Source: Mikania micrantha (taxonomy: Eukaryota; Streptophyta; Magnoliopsida; Asterales; Asteraceae). Taken from it: a DNA stretch of 64,000 bases. Shown here piece by piece: positions 35,827-46,434 of this stretch. The stretch lies in assembly GCA_009363875.1 (NCBI GenBank), contig CM018686.1, forward strand, positions 10,726,001 through 10,790,000, given 5' to 3'. The notes beneath the pieces were generated by a model that had not been told where the DNA came from, searched no databases, and saw only the letters and a program-made list of their open reading frames with translations. The position numbers were made by a program, and so were the translations under genes. Each line of letters starts with the position of its first letter. Within the stretch, counting starts at the first letter, position 1.

Positions 35827-37186
35827 GATCAAATCTTAACCGTAACCTTATAATATACAAAAGCTTAAATTTAACAATTCAAACCGAGAATTTGAAATAC
35901 TTACTTAACTGAGTAGTCGTTGATAGAGGAAGAAATGCTATGTAAATTCATCAATTTTTTTTAATCGAAGTGTTTTGAAAATTTATAGCCCAATATAACC
36001 GACCTAATAATTTTAATTAATTAAAGATAACGATAATGTTGTGATATCTTCCATTTGAAGATAACAATTGACATAAATTGTCTACACACCCATACACGTA
36101 TAGGTATCACATATTTTATTCATTTTATTTTTTTATTTTTATTTTTTTTTTCACGCCAGCACACACATGCACGTTTCTTAATTTATTATTATTTTTTTAT
36201 AATTATTATTATTAATATTATTATTTTAAGTAAACTAAAATTTTTAATATATACATAGGATCGGATCTTAACCCTAACCCTATAAATTAATATTTTAATA
36301 AAACTTTAAATTTATGAGTTTAACTAAAAATTTAGATCATATACCTAAACGATCTGACTCATTAATCTTGACCCTGTTATACTGATCAGCACCTCCTAGC
36401 GTCCATAACTTCTAATCTCCTTCTTAATTGTGTATGGGTATATGTTTGTGTGATTTCTAATTGAAATCAAATGGCTATTTATAAGCCTTCGAAACTTAAT
36501 GTGCAAGAATTTCATAGGCATAGGTTTTATACGTGTACGTTGTTATTCGATTTAAAAGGATAAATTTGATGCTTCACGTAACTTTAAAATTTCAAATTGA
36601 AATCTAACATTGAATATTTTAATATTTTATTATTATAATTAATTTAGCTTAAATTTTGTTTTTCTTTGATAACTTTTAAAATATAATGTTTTATAAAATT
36701 CTAAAAATACCGCTAGGACCGGCTCATTTTTCTCTACGTTTTGACCTAAGTTTCGTTAAAAACGGAGAAAGTTTAATTATAATATATTTTATTAATTTTG
36801 AGCGGTCCCCAATGATATCAACTAACCGAATAAGTATGTCAAAACTTTTTAATAATCATTTTATTCGTTACTTACTAGTATGTTAGTGTCACATATCTGT
36901 ATAAAATAACTATTATAATATCGCACAATATATATATTTTTTTATAAATTAAATATTCATGTGTTATATTCTAGTCGTTCGTTTTAAACGAACGCTTCAA
37001 ATCTTAATCGATCATTTCTAATATTAATTTCTCGAGCAATTATCTTTTATAAGTTAACTATAACTATTTTAAATATTTACACGAGACCTTATAATTCAAT
37101 TGACCGTTTTTATTGTTGTATTTTTAAATAATAACATTTTAATTATAAATGAAAGTAGTTAATTTATATCCTTAAAACGAGATGCA
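34642..37186 (-). repeat. LTR 3 of the gypsy array (right, altered terminus)
   Basis: It matches LTR 1 and LTR 2 throughout, but the TA tract is longest here (about 35769-35824) and the end reads CTTAAAACGAGATGCA instead of CTTAAAACGGGATGTTACA. The next bases belong to the MULE transposase. This is the 5' LTR of the minus-strand element. Confidence 0.88.
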
Positions 37187-39302
37187 GGTATCCAATCAGA
37201 TCTCAATTCATACATATCAGCCAACCATTTGTTGTTAGTTATGTTAAAGTTCATCATTATGTTTGCCCAACGTTCCTCAAATTCATCAGGTTCAATGGAA
37301 TCAGTCCATACGATATCACATATACTACGCTTAAACAACTTATCTTGTGATAACTTGACGCCAACCTGTTAGAAAGAATCATAAGTTTGTAAGATCAAAT
37401 AAAAGCAACATATTACAAAGAAAACAATACATTACGTAATGAATTCAGCATACATTATGTAATGAATGCAGTACATTATTAAATATAGTAATTGTTTGGA
37501 TGTAATCGTTTGTACTGTAAAATACATATATTGTATATGTATACCAGTACAATATATGTAAATACAGTACAATATGCAAACATTTAGTATAAAATGTGTA
37601 TACCTAATCCAGCACAAAAAAATAATTAACCATTAAAAAGCACCTTAGCAGCAACTTTTGTCATAATACGCCACATGCACAATCGATGTCTACTATTTGG
37701 TAATACATGTTTAATAGCTATCTTCATTGCAAGGTAAAGATTTCAAAAAACTTTGAAGTAACCATTTATATGAATCTGCATTCTCTGAAGATAACAATGC
37801 AGCAGTAAACGTAACATTGTGATGATGATTATCAATACCAGTGAAGGGAACAAATACCAAATCATACCTAAAATAAACAAAATAAATAAATAAAGAACAC
37901 TTTAAATTTGACAAAACATCATACATAAAATGAGTTGTATTTTACACATAAAATGAGTTTTATTTTACCTGTTAGTACGAAATGTAGCGTCAAAAGAAAC
38001 ATCGCCAAATGCTAAATAATCTCGCTTCATATCCTCATCAGCCCAAAATAAACCACCAAGAGACTCATTCTCTCCATTAAAATACTCACAATTAAAATCC
38101 GAAAGAAACTCCTTCTTCTTTAGAAGACGACGTACAACCATTTCAACATCAAACTCACCAATAAACAAATTAATATCTCTGCTAAAATTTTTGCAATTAA
38201 CAGCCGTTGCTCCAACATTTTCAAAACCACCACACATTACTCTCATGATATTAAAGGCCTTGACTAGACCAATGTTGACTTTAGAAAAATCAGAAATTAG
38301 TTGTTGTTGAGTGTATGTCAAAGATCTTGCTGCACATAGCAAATGATAATCCTCTTCATCAACAAATTTATGATTATACTCCTCTATGAAAAGGTATATC
38401 CTATATCTCTTACACTCAATTATCCCTAAACGAATTTGAGCATTGCAACCTGTTTGTTTAGATGGTCTACACCTTCTGTCTTTAGACTTTTTATTACCAC
38501 CAATAGAGTCAACAACTGTATCAATGTGATTGTATGTCTTATGACCTTCTTTCGCACAAACAAAATACTTGATTTTTATAAGACCTTTTGTTCCATATTG
38601 AGTATGTTTGCATGCCTCAAAACCTGCTAACTTAGCATAATTCTTGTAGTAATCAAATGCTTCATCAATTGAAGAAAAAGTCATACCAACAACTGGTTTA
38701 GATTCTTGAGGAATATCAGGTACATAGTACTTCTTACCCGAATCAGGACATATACGCACACCTAAAACACAATATGTTCATTAATATAACCAACAGAAAA
38801 ATGTAAATCAGTACAATTTGAAAACCAGTACAATATGAAAACCAGTACATTATGCAACCAACACAACACAATTTTAAAACCAGTTAATATATTACAATAT
38901 GCAAACTAATACAAAAAAATATAGACATGTATTGAACATATAAAATTCATTTACCATGGTTTATACAAACAGTACAAAATCTATACATCTACATATACCT
39001 AAAACAGTACACTTCAAATGTATACAAACAAACCAATACTCATACAGTACAATATATAAGCCTGCACATGCATTTAAATGCCAGTACAATGTATAGACAT
39101 ATACACATATATGTTATACGATTTATAACATAGTACATATACTTAGATACTCTATAAATTCAGATCATGATTCAAATATTAAGTTAAATTAGAAAATATG
39201 AACATGAATATAGCACAAATGAGGAAGTCGAATATAGGTTCAGTAAATCCAATAAAAACACAATTAAGATATATACCTGAGTTGATTGAACTAGTAGGCA
39301 TT
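37187..39302 (-). pseudogene. MULE transposase (FAR1-type), N-terminal and catalytic part
   Basis: Inferred minus-strand exons: 39302-39279 (MPTSSINS), 38761-37969, 37867-37645 and 37366-37187. The large exon has a FAR1-type zinc DNA-binding domain (AFDYYKNYAKLAGFEACK, KDRRCRPSKQTGCNAQIR, EEYNHKFV), then a linker and the start of the MULE catalytic domain, FWADEDMKRDYLAFGDVSFD (first Asp). The next exon has YDLVFVPFTGIDNHH and WLLQSFLKS. It then lacks the TDQDP segment bearing the second Asp and resumes out of frame at LAMKIAIKHVLPNSRHRLCM near 37733. The last exon (CDIVWTDSIEPDEFEERW) stops at DWIPA, where the gypsy array begins; some 20-25 residues are missing before the sequence resumes at 22382. 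Confidence 0.85.
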
Positions 39303-39841
39303 ATCAATATGCTGAAAGATGAGAAGGTCTGAGTATATTTCAATTTTGGAAAAAATCGCGAAAATTCTTATAAAATTGCAGTTTCATCAATTGAAGAATC
39401 GTATCTGTAAATGATCAATTGAAAAAGAATCGTATCTAATAATGCAATTGAAGATTGAAAACATATCAGAATTGATCATCTCTTTAAAAAATTGAAGAAT
39501 CGTGAGTAGGTAACGTCGATCATATACACATGAAATTGGAATGCAATTGATCCTCACTTTACGAAATTGAACACTGAAACCTAACGAAATTGATCCTCAT
39601 ATTACGAAATTGAAGAAATCATGATACGAAATTGAAGAAATAGTGATTGTGATCTGTACAATAGTTGATGTCGAAGAATAGATACACGAACGAATTTGAT
39701 GTTTAGCACCAATTGAAGGTTTGTATAATTTTCATGTGTATTGCCAAAACTACCCTTGATGTTTATAAATTAACCTTGCCACATGTCAGCTTCTAATTCC
39801 TTCTTAGGCTACTTAGGGAAAAAACCCTTTTTATTTGAACC
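39303..39841 (-). other. MULE 5' leader and right terminal region
   Basis: This is non-coding sequence between the transposase start and the right terminal inverted repeat. It is A-rich on the plus strand with repeated AATTGAAGAA(A)TCGT words (39385-39650). The terminus TTCTTAGGCTACTTAGGGAA is at about 39801-39820. Confidence 0.65.
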
Positions 39842-39853
39842 TATATATATATA

Positions 39854-40215
39854 GGGGATGGTTCGATTGTTAACCCTCCCTTATAGCGTTAACCCGTTAA
39901 CACTAGCGTTTTTTGCCCGAATCATTGTTTTTTTTTGTCATGATTTTTATTATACATAAATAGGAGGTTTCTTTTTTGTGTTTTTTCCAATTCATTACCG
40001 TTTAGAAATTAAATCAAAGTATAAGTAAGTGTAAGTAAGTGTAAGTAACTTACACTTACTATAACTTCTAAACGGTGATGAATTAGCAAAAACACAAAAA
40101 AAAACCCCTATTTATGTATAATAAAAACCATGAAAAAAAAACTAAGATTCGAGCAAAAAACGCTAGGGTTAAGCGGTTAACGCTATAAAGAAGGGTTAAC
40201 AATGAAACATTCCCC
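39854..40215 (+). mobile_element. Fold-back MITE, GTTAACCCTCCC family, copy 3
   Basis: It begins GGGGATGGTTCGATTGTTAA and ends in the reverse complement, TTAACAATGAAACATTCCCC. The arms include TTTTTTGCCCGAATCA and TTCATTACCGTTTAGAAATT, and the centre is built of GTAAGTGTAAGTAAG. It touches the TA tract at the MULE right end. Confidence 0.9.
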
Positions 40216-40770
40216 TATATATATATAATAAGGGTAATGAACAGTTGAACACATAAAAATTACAGATTTGAGCTTCTTTATTAAGCATAAAAGAGCTCTG
40301 ACAGAAACCCTAAACTAAACTTCCACAAACTTGAAGTGGATTTATTTTAATAAATCTGACTGTTCACCAATTGGTAAGAATAACTTTAATAAAACCTATA
40401 TATAAAAAGAAAACTAAAATATATTAAAGCTAAAAGTGAAAAAAAGAAGTAAAATAAAATAAAATTTTACTTCTCGCAAGAATTTCAGCAGTAAATTTGC
40501 TAAAAAATAATAATAATAAAGGCCACTTGGACCAATTATACTTAAAAAAAATAAAAAAAATAAAACATTTTTTTGTCGAGCTTTCAAAGTAATAATTCTA
40601 ACGCTTCAAAATAATAAATCTAATGCCACATGTTACTGAGTAAACAAAATGAAAATAGGTGATTATTTTGATTGGTCCAAGTCGTATTTTTCTGTTTGAT
40701 TTTTTTTTCTCCCAGGAGTCACAAAGCTCATGGTACAAGTATTTATGCATGTTTTCTTTTTATTATCATA
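40216..40770. repeat. AT-rich stretch with a 12-bp inverted repeat (possible small MITE)
   Basis: The perfect inverted repeat ACTTGGACCAAT (40525-40536) / ATTGGTCCAAGT (40671-40682) encloses about 135 bp, compatible with a small TIR element, but no target duplication is evident. The rest is AT-rich with no gene. Confidence 0.5.
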
Positions 40771-41565
40771 CTTGGTTATTACTTCGTGTAATAAACGGAT
40801 TAAATATAAAATTTTAAATGATTCTTATAAAAATTTAGAAATTTTAAAATAATATATTAAATTGATTAAATTACATATTAATAAGTATTTTAAGTAATAA
40901 AACAATAAATAAAATTTTCAATAACTAAATAAATGATTCTTAACCTTCTTGATTTGTAACAATAAAGTTCTTTAAACTAATTGATGTTAAAACTTCAGTT
41001 GCTTTCCTATCAAAACCTAATTGTTAGGCAAATAGAGAAAATAATGTATAATTTCTATAATTATTAAAGTTAAATAACTCAATTTGAAAATATCATAAAA
41101 TATAAAGAACTAAAAATGTAATTTTTTCTATCTTTTTTATAACTCTTGGTTTTTAAAAGAATTATTTTTTAGACATTACGTTTGAAAAAACATTATTTGT
41201 TATAAAATTCCATTGTTTAAAAACTTATATTTTCTAAAATACCATTTTAAATATTTATTATTTTTTTAAAAATTTTGATTTTTAGATAATTTAATATTTT
41301 GTAAATTGTTTTTAAAATGTGTTTTTTAATAAAAATACTTCATTTTTAAATTATCAATAACTATTTTCTAGTATAAAAAGGCAAATAACATTAGGAGTCA
41401 TTAAAATTATAATGATTCAATGCAAATGATAATATAATTATTTAAATATAATTATTTAATTGAAACGATAATTAAATATGATTATAAGAAAGTAACAAGT
41501 GGCAATAAAAGCATTAGAATGTGACAAGTGGTAAAAAAATATTTGTGTTTATTACAATAGAAAGA
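40771..41565 (-). mobile_element. Degenerate Helitron, same family as 13834-14289
   Basis: On the minus strand the left end reads TCTTTCTATTGTAATAAACA, followed by TTACCACTTGTCACATTC and GCCACTTGTTAC, like the GCCACATGTCA repeats of the first Helitron. The AT-rich interior also matches loosely (TAATGACTCC/CTAATGACT). At the other end a decayed hairpin (CGTTTATTACACGAAGTAATAACC) stands where CCCGTGTAATACACGGG and CTAG are expected. Old and non-autonomous. Confidence 0.5.
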
Positions 41566-41718
41566 TTTAGATATATGTTGTGTTAAAAGATAACTAAATA
41601 AAAATGTGGTTGATGAAACGGTTTGGTATTTAATTATATCATCATATAACTACCACTATTCATTAGAGTTTGTAATTTTATGCGGATATAATAAGAGTAG
41701 AAGCTTAATGAAGATGTA

Positions 41719-41753
41719 TTAATCGGAACAATCAAGACCAACATTCCGATTAA
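41719..41753. other. Perfect 10-bp stem hairpin
   Basis: TTAATCGGAA (41719-41728) and TTCCGATTAA (41744-41753) flank a 15-nt loop. It would lie within the leader of any transcript started at the minus-strand promoter candidate to its right. Confidence 0.6.
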
Positions 41754-41859
41754 CAGATCTCTATGCCATCATCTTTTGTTGAGCTTAGCAATCTCAATTT
41801 ACTTTCTATGATGAAGGAAGATGAATTAGGGGATTTTTGGTGTATGTGTGTGTATTTGT

Positions 41860-41925
41860 GTTTCTTTGAGTGGGGAGAGAGGGAGAGTTTTTCCTTCCTC
41901 TTCTCATATGTATATATATCTATCT
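41860..41925 (-). promoter_or_regulatory. Candidate plant core promoter (TATA plus pyrimidine patch)
   Basis: On the minus strand a TATA stretch (GATATATATACATATG, about 41920-41905) is followed about 20-40 bp downstream by CTCTCCCTCTCTCCCCAC (about 41888-41870) and a CA-rich leader. A TATA box followed by a Y-patch is typical of plant core promoters. No coding sequence follows before the Helitron at 41565, so the gene, if real, is broken or non-coding. Confidence 0.35.
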
Positions 41926-42780
41926 TGTAGTGGGTCCCTCATATATGTCCGTTAAGATTATGAGGGCAATTCCTTTATGGTGGAACCCACCACTGAAACC
42001 GTTTTTCTTTCTTCGAGTCCCCCCTTTTTAGCGCGCTTTTATCCGTGCATTTACTTGGAGACATTCTTGAACTTGTCTATATTTACATATTATGGATATG
42101 TGTATAAGTTTAGATATTATTTTTCCCCTTATGTTATAGAATAAAAAATGGGGTGATCATTAATTATGTCTTCACTTAACATTTTTAATTTGTAGTGATG
42201 TGACGAAGTTGACATGTTATGAGGTCGTGAAACGAATCATGAACATTGAAACTGTTTCAGACTTAAGAAATTCACATTTTTGTGTTCTTTGTCAAGATAA
42301 TTATAGCTAAAGGGTTTCAAAGTCAAAATTAAGAACAATTTAACTGATGTTTAATACCAATTGCATCAATTTGCATGCAAGATTTATTTCATGTATTCAC
42401 CAAATATATCAGTAGAAGTACGCAGAGCAAATTTATGGTCTATTAAAATCCTTTACCATGTTTAACTTACCAAATCAAAATTAAGAAGCTTGTTTCATTG
42501 TTCAACTCAACCCCATAAGCGAAATTTTTGTTAATCGTTTATGTCCGAAATTCATATAAGAATTCGAAGGGTAATTGTGATCAATTTAATATAAACGACC
42601 TAGTATCGGGTAATGCGTGACTGGTTAAAGGTTTGTGAATATTAACAATAGTTAAGTAAAGTGGAAGGGGTTTTAGAAAATATGAGTTTAAAGTCAAGGG
42701 GTTAAACAAAAAATATGAAAATTAGTTCCATAGTTTTCCAATTCTTCTTCGTTGTCTTCTCAACGTCAATCCATATTTTT
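41926..42780. other. Apparently unique non-coding sequence
   Basis: I recognise no gene, terminus or repeat family. A short inverted repeat (CCCTCATA ... TATGAGGG) lies near 41936-41975. It is less AT-rich than the surrounding transposon debris and lies between a leftward and a rightward promoter candidate. Confidence 0.4.
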
Positions 42781-42784
42781 CACC

Positions 42785-42917
42785 ATATAAACAACAATTG
42801 AAGCTCTTTTCCGAGTTTACATATGCAACGAGAAGAAAAACAAGCAATCAAGATTGTGGCAAGCTTAATCCCATTTTTTTATGGCTCGATCCAACCGTTG
42901 CAGTTTAAAGAACTGTG
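42785..42917 (+). CDS. Hypothetical short first exon with TATA box (weak)
   Basis: TATAAAC at 42786-42792 is followed by an ATG at 42823. The frame runs 31 codons, has a middle segment AIKIVASLIPFFYGSIQ, and ends at a consensus 5' splice site CTGTG|GTAAGG (42917/42918). I do not recognise the product and cannot identify the next exon. The alternative is chance, since 31 codons are easily open by accident; I list it because promoter, start and donor are in the right order. Confidence 0.2.
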
Positions 42918-43529
42918 GTAAGGTGAAACCCAAAACAATACCAAGCATAGTAACCCATTTAGTAGTTATGTTATGAAGAGTGCAGGGACTACTTTGGGTT
43001 GTATCCGTTGTAGGCTTTGGATAGGGTTACTACAATGTGAGATGATAGTGAAGAACTCAGTTAGGGTCTTTGTATGATAATTTTATGTGTAAGGCTATAA
43101 AATGTGTGTACAAAATAAGATTGTAAAAGTGTGGTGTTTGATCGTGGGCAAGGAAAGAAGAAAAAAAAAGGGTGTTTGCTCGTTGCATATAGATGAGAAT
43201 TCTGAGTGGGTCTAAGTAGTGTGTGAGTAAGTGAATTGAGTATTTTATATGTGTTGTGAAGGTGTGAAGCACGGGGTGGGTGGTGCAAGGGTGTTCATGG
43301 GTACGTGCATATGTATCAATACACATCAGGTTGAGCTAAAAGAGTCTGACGAGTAAACGCTCACCAATCCATTAAGCCTAAACTAAAGTCTTGATGAGTT
43401 CATGATTGGTTAATATATTAAATTATGATAATTTTATGTAGGGAGGCTTATGAAAACCTGAGGTTACTTGTGACAATTAGGTCAATGCAAAAGGTTGACC
43501 CGTTTTAGAATACAGACATGAGGCCACAA
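42918..43529. other. No gene recognised
   Basis: G/T-rich plus strand (many GTGTG and GGGTGG words). The two minus-strand frames at 43057-43326 are low-complexity His/Thr/Leu shadows of this composition. No transposon structure is seen until 43530. Confidence 0.5.
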
Positions 43530-44373
43530 GGAGTGGTCTAGTTTTTCCCCACTTTTCCCCGTTGCCATATCAGCGCCACATCAGCTTTTCTCATTTTTCC
43601 CCACTTTTCCCCATTTTGCACGGTGTCGTCCCACTTTTCCCCACTTTTCCCCATTTTCAAATCTTATTTTTAATTAATTATTTTAACAATAAATATAATA
43701 AAATAAAATAAAAAAAGATTCATTAAATTTAAAATAAAAAAAAAAGAATTCAAAAAAAAAAAATACAACTATAAAAAAAAATACAACCAAAAAAAAAAGA
43801 GTACAAAAAAAAGAGTACAACCTAAAAAATTAAATTAAAAACCTAGAAAGGGCAATGTCATCCCCAACGATTGCTCCCACCGGTTGAATTGTTGTTGAGT
43901 GCCCGGTGAATATTGCAAATATGGAGGCGGGTTCATTGGATCGTAGTAAAATGTTGGTTGATTCGGAGATGGCATTTGTGGATGATACCCGGGTGTGTTG
44001 AACGGGTTCATTTGAGGCGTTTGAACATTTTTTTGTCATGGTTTTCTAAATTTCTTGGTTGACGACCCACCACGTGATGAACCTCCTTCCATTTTAGTTG
44101 AAAATTTTATAAATTTTAGTGTATAAATTGTAGAAGATGAGAGAAAAAAGTGTGAGATTTTGGTTGGTTTTTGAGTTGTTTAAATAGAAAAAAAATTGGT
44201 TTTTTTTTTTTTTTAAAAAAATAACCGTTGTCCAACGGTTATATTTTTTTCCCTCACTCGGCGAGAAACGGTGTGGACACCCCGATTCACCCCACCCCAC
44301 TTCCAGGGGGTGGTGTTCCCGATTGGCCCCGGGCGGCCCAGCTTGTCCCCGCCTCTCTCCCGTGCTCCACTCC
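43530..44373 (-). mobile_element. Non-autonomous PIF/Harbinger-like element
   Basis: Short inverted ends, GGAGTGGTC (43530) and GCTCCACTCC (ending 44373), flank a C-rich left subterminal region with three TTTCCCCACTTTTCCCC repeats and a right region of CCCC/GGGG words. The interior contains part of a gene of the type that accompanies Harbinger transposase (see the entry at 43840-44092). No DDE transposase is present. The superfamily call leans on that gene. Confidence 0.5.
43840..44092 (-). pseudogene. N-terminal part of Harbinger ORF1-like (Myb/SANT accessory) protein
   Basis: From ATG at 44092-44090 the minus frame reads MEGGSSRGGSSTKKFRKP, then TGA where Trp is expected, then QKNVQTPQMNPFNTPGY and a Pro/Asn/Gln-rich stretch ending near QFNRWEQSLGM. 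Gly/Ser start plus Pro/Gln/Asn-rich N-terminus resembles the Myb/trihelix-like proteins that partner PIF/Harbinger transposases. The DNA-binding trihelix itself is not present, so this is a deletion derivative. Confidence 0.5.
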
Positions 44374-44540
44374 GAGTTCCCTGATAGGTTGTTGAAGATT
44401 TCTCCAGAAATATTATGATCTTATCAGGATTTTCAGGAGTTGATAACTTATACAAGGAGATTTATATATGTCCCTTTCTTTTACTATTTTGAGTTGATGT
44501 GACATGCTATGCAAATGTTTTGAGCTATGATTATATATAT
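44374..44540. other. Short flank between elements
   Basis: Nothing recognisable. It ends in a TATATATATA tract that borders the next TIR element. Confidence 0.6.
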
Positions 44541-44943
44541 AGGGGAGGGTTCCGTTGAAAACTCTCATTTTAAAGAAAACCAAGAAAACTTTTAATCCAC
44601 CATTGATTGATATAATCAATGGTTGAGATCAATTGTGGCAAGATTGTAAATAAATGGCAATTAAAGGATTTAGTTAATTCATAAGGGTAGATTAGTCCAA
44701 ACAAAATTTTTATCTCTCCTATATTTAATACAATTCCTAAAATTACTCTCCTCTCTTCTCTCTCCTATCTATTACAATTATATAAAAAATTAATTCAAAA
44801 AAACTAATTTTTTTTTACTAAAAAATTAAATTCAAACAATCAAAATTTTTTGATTAAAAAAATCTGAATTTTTTAAAAACAAATTATTTGATTACATATA
44901 TGTAACTATATAACTGATTACATGTATGTAATCATATAACGAA

Positions 44944-45221
44944 TCTTCCTTTACTAATAAAGGAGTATAAATAGGAGGACACATGTCGCATTCTGGTACA
45001 ATCAGAAATTTTTTTCCCACATCTCTCTCCTAATATATATTTATACTTTCTTTAGTAATTAAATTATATGATTAAATACTAAAAAAATATGAATCTTCTG
45101 ATTCTAATATTTTACTATTTATTATAATTTATAAATTATAAAAATATTTCAATTATACTTTATCTTATAATATAATTTTATAATTATTCAACCCGTATAA
45201 TTACACGGGGTTTTAGGCTAG
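44944..45221 (+). mobile_element. Short Helitron nested in the TIR element
   Basis: The 5' end is TCTTCCTTTACTAATAAAGG after an A. The 3' end is hairpin CCCGTATAATTACACGGG (45192-45209) then GTTTTAGG and CTAG (45218-45221), with T following. Same terminal plan as the Helitron at 13834-14289, with an even shorter, non-coding interior. Confidence 0.8.
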
Positions 45222-46434
45222 TTATATATATAGTAAAATATATCATTGAGTATATAATAACATTTGATATTCTAATTATTAAAGTTAAAACTAAAAAATT
45301 GTATTTATTAAGTCAATAGTAGAAACTAAGTAACATATATGTAACTTATTTAATTACATATACATAACAATCACAAAAAAAAACACTACAAATTTACTCA
45401 GTTACATATATATAATCGTATAATTGGTTAATATAAACCTGACTACGTATATGTAATAATATAACCATTTAATATAACTGGTTTATAAACCTAATTACAT
45501 ATATGAAGATGATAAAGATAAAGATGAATATGCAAACGAAACATTAAAAAGTTATTTGATTACTTATATGTAACATATCTTGTGTAAAGACAATAATGAA
45601 AAACAATTGGTGTAAATGCATATGTAACGAGCTTACATATAAGTAAGCACACATGCAAACCCAATTACATTTGTAAGCATGTAACTTTATATGTGTAATC
45701 CTAAATAATCATACTTGTATATCATCTGATTAAAAAAATAAAAAAAAACTAAATAATAGCAAAGTGTTAAATTGCTTACACATATGTAAGTATACATCTA
45801 ACTTGAAGGTTCAATAAAATCAAACCAGATACGAACATCTATACAAAAACTAGATACGCACTATAATCACAATCAGAACTGGAAGATTCAAGCAATACAA
45901 ACAAAAATAAAAAAAATACAGGAAATAAAAAGAAAATTAAAACCCATTTAAACTAATGTTGCACATGATCGATTACATATATGTAAGCATTCAACAAAAA
46001 GATATATGTAATCATTTAAGAAAAAACCATGTGCTTACATCTATGTAATCAACACAACCATTTACATATCTAAACATGATTACATATATGTAATCATACA
46101 AATACAAACCTATTAGTTTGATCAATTTTTTCAATCAAAAAATTGAATTTAAACAATTCGAATTTTTTCACACAAAAAAATTTGAATTTTTTTGACAAAA
46201 TTATCTGATTGTATATATGTAATCAACTTAACTAGTTACATATATAAACATGATTACATATATGTAATCATACAAATGGATTAGTTCGATCAAGTTACAT
46301 ACATGTAAACATGCATACACGCATATATAATCATACAAACAAACTTGATTACAAATATGTAAGCATTCAAGAAAAAAAATACATATGTAACTTTATGTAA
46401 ACGGGCTTACATAGGTTTAGAAGCCTTCAAAATA

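Larger units (their letters stand above)
22383..37186 (-). mobile_element. Tandem Ty3/gypsy array: LTR-internal-LTR-internal-LTR
   Basis: Three near-identical LTRs of about 2.53 kb (22383-24911, 28514-31041, 34642-37186) alternate with two near-identical internal regions of about 3.6 kb (24912-28513, 31042-34641), giving a period of about 6.13 kb. Coding direction is minus. Each internal region begins on that strand with a primer-binding site (TGGTATCAGAGC) and ends with a polypurine tract (AAAGGTGGGGAGGA). Capsid/protease and RT/RNase H remnants are present, but integrase is missing between RNase H and the polypurine tract. The array lies within the MULE transposase coding sequence. Flanking 5-mers (AAAAA and GGTAT) do not match, so no target duplication is seen. 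Confidence 0.9.
14384..39841. mobile_element. Large Mutator-like element (MULE) with transposase and Ulp1-like gene
   Basis: The left terminus (14384 onward) and the reverse complement of the right terminus (ending 39841) share an inverted repeat of roughly 45 bp. The conserved core is ATAAAAAGG, then TTTTCCCTAAGAAGCCTAAG on the left and TTTTCCCTAAGTAGCCTAAG on the right. Both ends sit in TA tracts, so a 9-bp target duplication cannot be read. Inside, a plus-strand Ulp1-protease-like gene (14834-20409) and a minus-strand FAR1-type transposase (39302 to about 21260) converge. A tandem gypsy array (22383-37186) splits the transposase; without it the element is about 10.7 kb. MULEs carrying Ulp1-like genes are known from other plants (Kaonashi-type). 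Both genes here are broken. Confidence 0.8.

Noticed and set aside
43057..43326. Two overlapping minus-strand His/Thr-rich ORFs
   Set aside because: Low-complexity translations of a GT-rich strand; no motif and no splice or promoter support.
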